Part shown: one piece after another, positions 59,285 through 64,000 of the stretch
Position numbering within the stretch: position 1 is the stretch's first letter
Layout of the letters: each line of letters opens with the position of its first letter
From: Edaphochlamys debaryana
Lineage: Eukaryota; Chlorophyta; Chlorophyceae; Chlamydomonadales
Assembly (NCBI GenBank): GCA_016858145.1
Contig: JAEHOE010000056.1
Location: forward strand, 62,001 to 126,000
Direction: 5' to 3'
DNA: 64,000 nt
Made by a program: the position numbers and the translations under genes
Notes under the pieces: generated by a model
Told to the model about the DNA's origin: nothing
The model's input: only the letters and a program-made list of their open reading frames with translations
Database searches by the model: none

Positions 59285-61418
59285 CTACTTAGGCAGCTGC
59301 AGCTCCTCGGCCACGTGGCACTCCTCCTCCCGCGCCAGAGCCACGTGCTCCTCCGCCACCACCCACCCGGGGCACCCCTCCCCGGCAGCCCCCTGCCCCG
59401 CCCCCGCCTGCTCCCCCCCGCCTCCGCCCCCGCAGCAGTTGGCGGCGCACGTGAAGGCCGCCAGCGCCGCGAAGTCCCAGTTGGCCGCGGCGTTGATGGC
59501 GGGGGCGGTGCGGTGCAGCTCGGGGCTGCCCACCAGCCAGTCGGCGCACTCGAGCACCACCGAGGCCAGGGGGGGCGCCAGCTGCAGCTCGAAGCGCCGG
59601 GCCGAGCCGCACAGCGGGCAGCGCGGGGCACAGGGCGGCCGCTGCAGCGGCCACAGCGGCTCGCAGCCGGGGCCGTACCTGGGCGGGGGGAGGACAGGGA
59701 TGTAGACTGGTTTTACTCCAGCAAGGGCACGAGCACAGGAGAACCCCGCAAAGACCGGCGGTCGTCCTGGAGCCCGCAGTGCCATCCCGGCGTCTCATCG
59801 CGAACCCCATGTCCTGGACCCGCACCCGCACCCGCACCCGCGCCCCAGTACCCACCGCGCGCACTGCTCCGGCGCCCGCGCAAGGCGCTGCGCGAACTTG
59901 AGGTACGCCCCCGCCACCCCGCGCACGTGGTCCTCCTCGTACTCCTCCCCGCCCCATGCCTCGCTGCCCGCGCCGCCGCTGCTGCTCGCGCCATCGTCCA
60001 CCCCCTCCCCCTCCCCCTCGCCCTCCGCCTCGTCCATGCTGTCCGAGCCCTCGCCGCCTGCGCCACCACCTCGCCGGCGCCCCGGGCCGGCCCCTGGCTG
60101 CGGCTGCTGCTGTGGCCCCCCCGACGGCCCCCCTGCCTGCCCCCCCGCGCCCCCCTGCTGCGGCTGCCCCTGCCGCCCCGCCGCCTCCCGGCGCTCGTAC
60201 TCCTCCAGCAGCCGCCGCACGTGCTCCTCCTCGGCGCGGCGGGCGCCCGGGCGAGAACCTGCGAGCAGGAAGGGGCGGGGCGGGAGGCAGGAGGCAGAAG
60301 GCCGGGGTGAGGAGCGCTCCATTCGTGTGCCCTGCCAACAGCAAGGTAACCCTCCTCGCACGGCCCCACCTCCCCATTCCCCACCCTCCCCCTCCGCCCC
60401 TTCCCCCCCGGCCCCCCCCACCTGGGGGCTCCTCCATGGCCAGCAGGTGGAACTCGGGCAGCGGGGGGCCCCCCGCCGGCAGCTGCAGGCTGGGGGTGGC
60501 CTCCACCTCGGCCTGCGCCTCGGCCCCGCCCGAGCCCGCACCTCCACCGCCGCCGCCCCCCGCCCGGGCCCTGCCCCCCCCTCCCTGCCCCCCCGGCCCC
60601 CGCTCCGCCGCCGCCTGCCGCTGCCGCTCCGCCACTGCGTCCAGCGCCGCACCCAGGTCAGAGAAGTCCATGCACCCCGCACCCGCACCCCCGCCCTCCC
60701 CACCGCCACCACTGGCAGTGGCGCAGCCCTCAGCGCCGAAGCCTGCGTCTGCAGCACCGAAGCCGCCAGCGTCGCCGAACCCAAAGCCGTCCCCGCCAAA
60801 GCCATCCCCGCCAAACCCGTCGCCCGCCGCACCGAAGCCGGCGGCCTCAAAGCCACCCGCGAAGGGGTCTGCGTCTGCCGGCTTTGGCTCGGGCTCAGGC
60901 GGTGCCACCTCGGCGGCCTCCTGCCCCTGCCCCTGCCCCTGCCCCTGCTGCCCCTCGCTCGCCGCGTGCCGCCTGCCCGCGCAGCCGCAGCGCTGCACGC
61001 GGAAGGCCCTCCATGCGCCCGGGGCCGTGCCGCAGCCGGGGTGGCAGCACCCCAGCACCAGAAGCACGCGCTCGGGGCAGGGGGCGCAGCGGCCCCGAGC
61101 CCCGCCCTCGCCGCCGCCCCCGCCCTCGCCCGGCGCCGGCCCCACCTCCCCCGCAGCCAGCGGCGCGTACGCCTGCAGCACCAGCGACAGCGGCCGCCCG
61201 CAGGCACCGCACGCCGGCGGCTCTCGCCAGCCCGGCAGCGTCGCAGACGCGCTGGCCCCGGCCCCCGCCTCCGCCTGCGCCCCGGGAGGCGCGGGCGCCC
61301 AGGGCGCTCCGCCCACCTTGGTCAGGTAGTGGCTGCGGGGCTCCTCGGGCGCCAGCAGGTCCCCGGGCACCGCCAGCACCACCGGCCGGGAGGGGTCCGA
61401 GGGCCCCGCTGCCGCCAT
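59285..61418 (-). CDS. PDCD2: PDCD2-family protein (uS5 dedicated chaperone type)
   Basis: PDCD2-family proteins bind newly made ribosomal protein uS5 (RPS2) and escort it into 40S assembly. Three exons, from high to low: 61418-60422, 60258-59856, 59678-59285; phases close (597 aa). The N-terminal domain has SHYLTKVGGAPWAP, then PPACGACGRPLSLVLQAYAP and RVLLVLGCCHPGCG followed by AWRAFRVQRCGC, the family's paired CxxC knuckles. The C-terminal domain has YGPGCEPLWPLQ, CPLCGSARRFELQLAPPLAS, VVLECADWLV, NWDFAALAAFTCAANC and EEHVALAREEECHVAEELQL. Between them lies a long Gly/Gln/Glu-rich insert including GDGFGG repeats, so it exceeds animal PDCD2 (about 340 aa). EEYEEDHVRGVAGAYLKFAQ in exon 2 is the conserved pre-C-domain segment. 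The gene is head-to-head with the UBP22-like gene. Confidence 0.88.
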
Positions 61419-62046
61419 AGGCGCAGGCCCCGGGTGCAGCTGCGGAGGGGGCGGGGGGGTGGGCCGCGGCGCGTGAGCGGGTTGGGCAGCGACGGCGTGC
61501 CTTGGGGCAAGGTGGCACGGGCCGCACCCCGACGCTGCTCGGTCTGCTGCGCCCCGATGCGCACGCCCCTCCCTTTTGCCCCTACCAGCTGCCCACGGCT
61601 GACCCTCTAGTGTGCGACGCGGCTACAAGCCGACGCGTCTGGGGGCGTGTCCGGCCCGCCTCAGCGAATGTTGCCGCGCCGACAGTCGCCGCCAAAAAGA
61701 GTTAACAGACAGCTCGCCTATAGCGTAAGCACCGTTCGGGCCACTACAACAGGGACTCGAGCTCGCGGGGAGCGGCTCGCGGAATCCGGCTTTACCGCGT
61801 CGTTCATCGCTGGGACGCCGTGCGGATTGCCAATCCTACGTTAGCTGGTGTCATACACCGCCCACACTCTTGCCTGCGTACGCGAGCTAGCCCGCTTTGC
61901 TTCAGCGGAACCCGCGTTGTGCCCTGGCTCTTCGCCGGCGTCCCGGATGGGCGCCGGCCGCGCTGTATACATAGCCACGTGGAAGGAGGTCAAGCCAGGG
62001 GCGTGCGGGGGACCGGCAACGTGGCGCGTTTAGGCAAAGCGCGGCC
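61419..62046. promoter_or_regulatory. Divergent intergenic region PDCD2 / UBP22-like
   Basis: About 0.63 kb between head-to-head start codons (61418 minus, 62047 plus). Both promoters should be here. GC falls in the middle; TATAC near 61966 and TATAG near 61719 are weak TATA-like candidates only. Confidence 0.45.
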
Positions 62047-64000
62047 ATGAAGCGCTCGCGTGCGGAGGCCTGCTCCCACGCCAACGTGGACCTCACCTCG
62101 GTCGACTTTGGCAATCTTCTCCTGCGCCATGCTAAGGGCGGTGGTCAGGTGCGACAGACCCGGGTCGCCATCTCGCGTTGCACGCGGGTTTGGGAGCAGG
62201 CCGCTCCGACAGCCGCAGCGGCTCAGATCTGGGTCGGTGTCAGTCGTGTGGCTCATGAGCGCACGGAGGGGGCTTCTGGTGGGGCGCTGGGCGCGGCGAC
62301 GCCCCTTCCCGCCACCCTACCACACCACAACTGCTCCGCACCCGACGCCGCAAGCCCAGGCGACCTTGGCCCGTGCGTCATATTACTGCATGCCTACCCG
62401 CTCCTGCCCTCTGCCTCTACAGGGCGCCGCTGGCGCTGCCGGCGCGTCGCATGTGTGCTGCGGCTGCGGGCAGGCGGTGCACGTGGGCGGGGGGCCGCTG
62501 GCGGGGCTGAGCGGCTCGGGCGCCCTGCGGGGCTGCGCCTGCGGTGAGCCGGGGCGGGGCGGCAGCGGGTCACAGGGGGCCGGTGGGGGGCAGCTGCTGT
62601 GCCCAGGTACCGCATGCATGCGACGGGAGGTTTGATGTCGTGACAAGGTCACTGCCCCGCCTGCATCCGGGAAGCTGCAGTCCAACAGCCGGCCTCTGAG
62701 CCCCCACACAGTCCCTGTCCACCCCAACCCACATCACCCCCCGCCACGCCCCTCCGCCCAGGCTGCCCGCTGCTCCTGGACACGGCCCGCTCGGAGCTCT
62801 TCTGCTGCGCCTGCCGCGACTACGTGTACAGCGGCGCATGCGACACGGGCCGCCAGGCGAGCGGGGGGGTGGGGGGGGCGGGGAACGTGGGCGAGCTGGC
62901 GGGTGTAGCCCGGGGGCTGTCGAGAGCAGGACAATGCCAGCCATGGTTGCGGCTGCCGTCTGCAGCCATCACCTCCCTCTCTCCTCCTCACCCTGACCCC
63001 CTTCCTCCGCCCCCTCTGCTCTGCACCACCCCATGCCCCCTCCCCCCCCATCCCCCCCCCCAGCTGACCCACGTGGTGTCCCGCTACGTGGACCGCGGCC
63101 TGCGCCCCGCCCTGCCCCCGCACGACCCAGGGCCGGGGGTGCGCGCGCGCCGGGTCCGCGCCGCCGCCGACCAGGCGCTGGCGGCCCTGCGCCGGCAGCT
63201 GCGGGGCCGGGCGGCGGCGCGGCAGGAGGCGGCGCGGCAGCTGGAGGGCGCCCGGCAGGAGGCGGCGGCGGGGGTCAAGGAGGAGCCGGCGCGGTCGCCC
63301 TCGCAGGTGGGGGGCCTGGGGAGGGGCGAGTGCCTCAGGGTCCATAGTGCGCTGTTTCTGCCCGCTGGCGCGGCCTGGCCCTTCGTGCCTCACACTGTCC
63401 GCCTGCCTGCATCGCCCTTCCGTGCAGGGCGCCGTCAGTCCCCGCGGCGCCGGCCGCACCAGTGCCGGTGGCGGCTGCAGCCCCCGCGGCGCCGGCAGCG
63501 CCAACGCCAGCGGTGGCGGCGCCTCCCCGCTTCCCTGCGACGGCTTCCCCCCCGGGCTGCGGGGGCTCAACAACCTGGGCAACACCTGCTTCATGAACAG
63601 CGTGCTGCAGGTGGGGGGGGGGAGGGGTACGGGGGCCCGTCACCACGCTGCCTCGACGCGCTCGAAGCTTCACGCGCTCGCACTCCACTTCACCCCGCCG
63701 CCCCGCCCCCTCCCGTCCCCCCGCCCCCCTCCCCCCCCCCCCAGGTGTTCCTGCACTCCCAGCACCTGAGGGCCTACTTCCTGGGGCAGGGCCACGCGCC
63801 CGGGGCATGCAGCGCCGCGGGGGGAGGGGGCGGCCGGGGCGGGGAGTCGCGGCCCTGCCTAAGCTGCGAGCTGGTGGGTGGCGGGCAGGCCAGGACCCGG
63901 GGCCGGGGCGGCTAACGTGGCGCGGCTGCGGGCTTCGGGGCTGGGTAGGTGTGTCTTGTCACGCCGCTTCCCTTCGCTGCCCGTCCCCCTCGCCACCTTG
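62047..64000 (+). CDS. UBP22: UBP22/USP22-type ubiquitin protease, 5' part (runs off edge)
   Basis: Deubiquitinases of this type form the catalytic subunit of the SAGA DUB module and remove ubiquitin from histone H2B. Visible exons: 62047-62148, 62423-62543, 62762-62856, 63064-63306, 63428-63610, 63745-63873; phases close, and an intron is open at the right edge. The first three exons encode a compact ZnF-UBP domain: ACSHANVDLTSVDFGNLLLR, then SHVCCGCGQAVHVGG, then SELFCCACRDYVYSGACD. A charged Ala/Arg/Glu helix (AARQEAARQLEGARQEAAAG) and a Ser/Gly linker follow. The protease domain opens with GLRGLNNLGNTCFMNSVLQ, whose Cys is the nucleophile, then VFLHSQHLRAYFLGQGHAPG and CLSCEL, as in plant UBP22 and animal USP22. 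The His box lies beyond the window. Exon 3 has a GC donor. Confidence 0.9.

Overview
The window looks like nuclear DNA of a very GC-rich green alga. The genes are cut into many short exons, all introns run GT-AG or GC-AG, and the gene set is plant-lineage: an ARC6-type chloroplast division protein, a plant-type SAGA deubiquitinase, and a DOMON-cytochrome b561 protein with a SPPPP linker of the kind seen in algal cell-wall proteins. Introns usually begin GTGGGG(G)n and end (C)nAG. The extreme GC and these homopolymer intron ends would suit a selenastracean alga such as Raphidocelis or Monoraphidium, but that placement is a guess. There is no bacterial-style operon, rRNA gene or CRISPR array.

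Layout. 0.4-11.9 kb: an ARC6-like plastid division gene (minus) diverges from MOZART1/MZT1 (plus), which is followed by a 17-exon NELF-B homologue (plus). 12.5-21.7 kb: two same-strand paralogues share a conserved N-terminal block ending in a SHLQKYR/homeodomain-helix-like motif, followed by long low-complexity tails. They look like transcription regulators of a family I do not recognise. 21.7-28.6 kb: gene-poor DNA of lower GC, holding two near-identical small minus-strand reading frames 2.76 kb apart and a 33-bp tandem repeat. 28.7-42.1 kb: a class-I PLP aminotransferase (minus) diverges from an EamA/DMT transporter (plus), followed by a secreted or membrane U-box protein (plus). 43.4-49.3 kb: HINT3-type HIT protein (minus), a weakly supported membrane protein (minus) and a small membrane protein (plus). 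50.2-57.9 kb: a predicted mitochondrial CoA-binding-domain protein and the DOMON-cytochrome b561 gene (both plus). 59.3-64 kb: a PDCD2-family gene (minus) diverges from a UBP22/USP22-type deubiquitinase (plus) that runs off the right edge.

The genes are ordinary eukaryotic neighbours and do not form one pathway. Loose themes are division (ARC6, MZT1), transcription and chromatin (NELF-B, the two putative regulators, UBP22), and membrane or redox functions (DMT, U-box, cytochrome b561). The strongest oddities are NELF-B in a green alga, the tandem putative DNA-binding family, the ORF-restricted duplication, and the systematic complementary G and C tracts at intron ends. Exon boundaries were set by hand from splice consensus, reading phase and family alignment from memory. 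Where all phases close they are likely right, but none has transcript support here.
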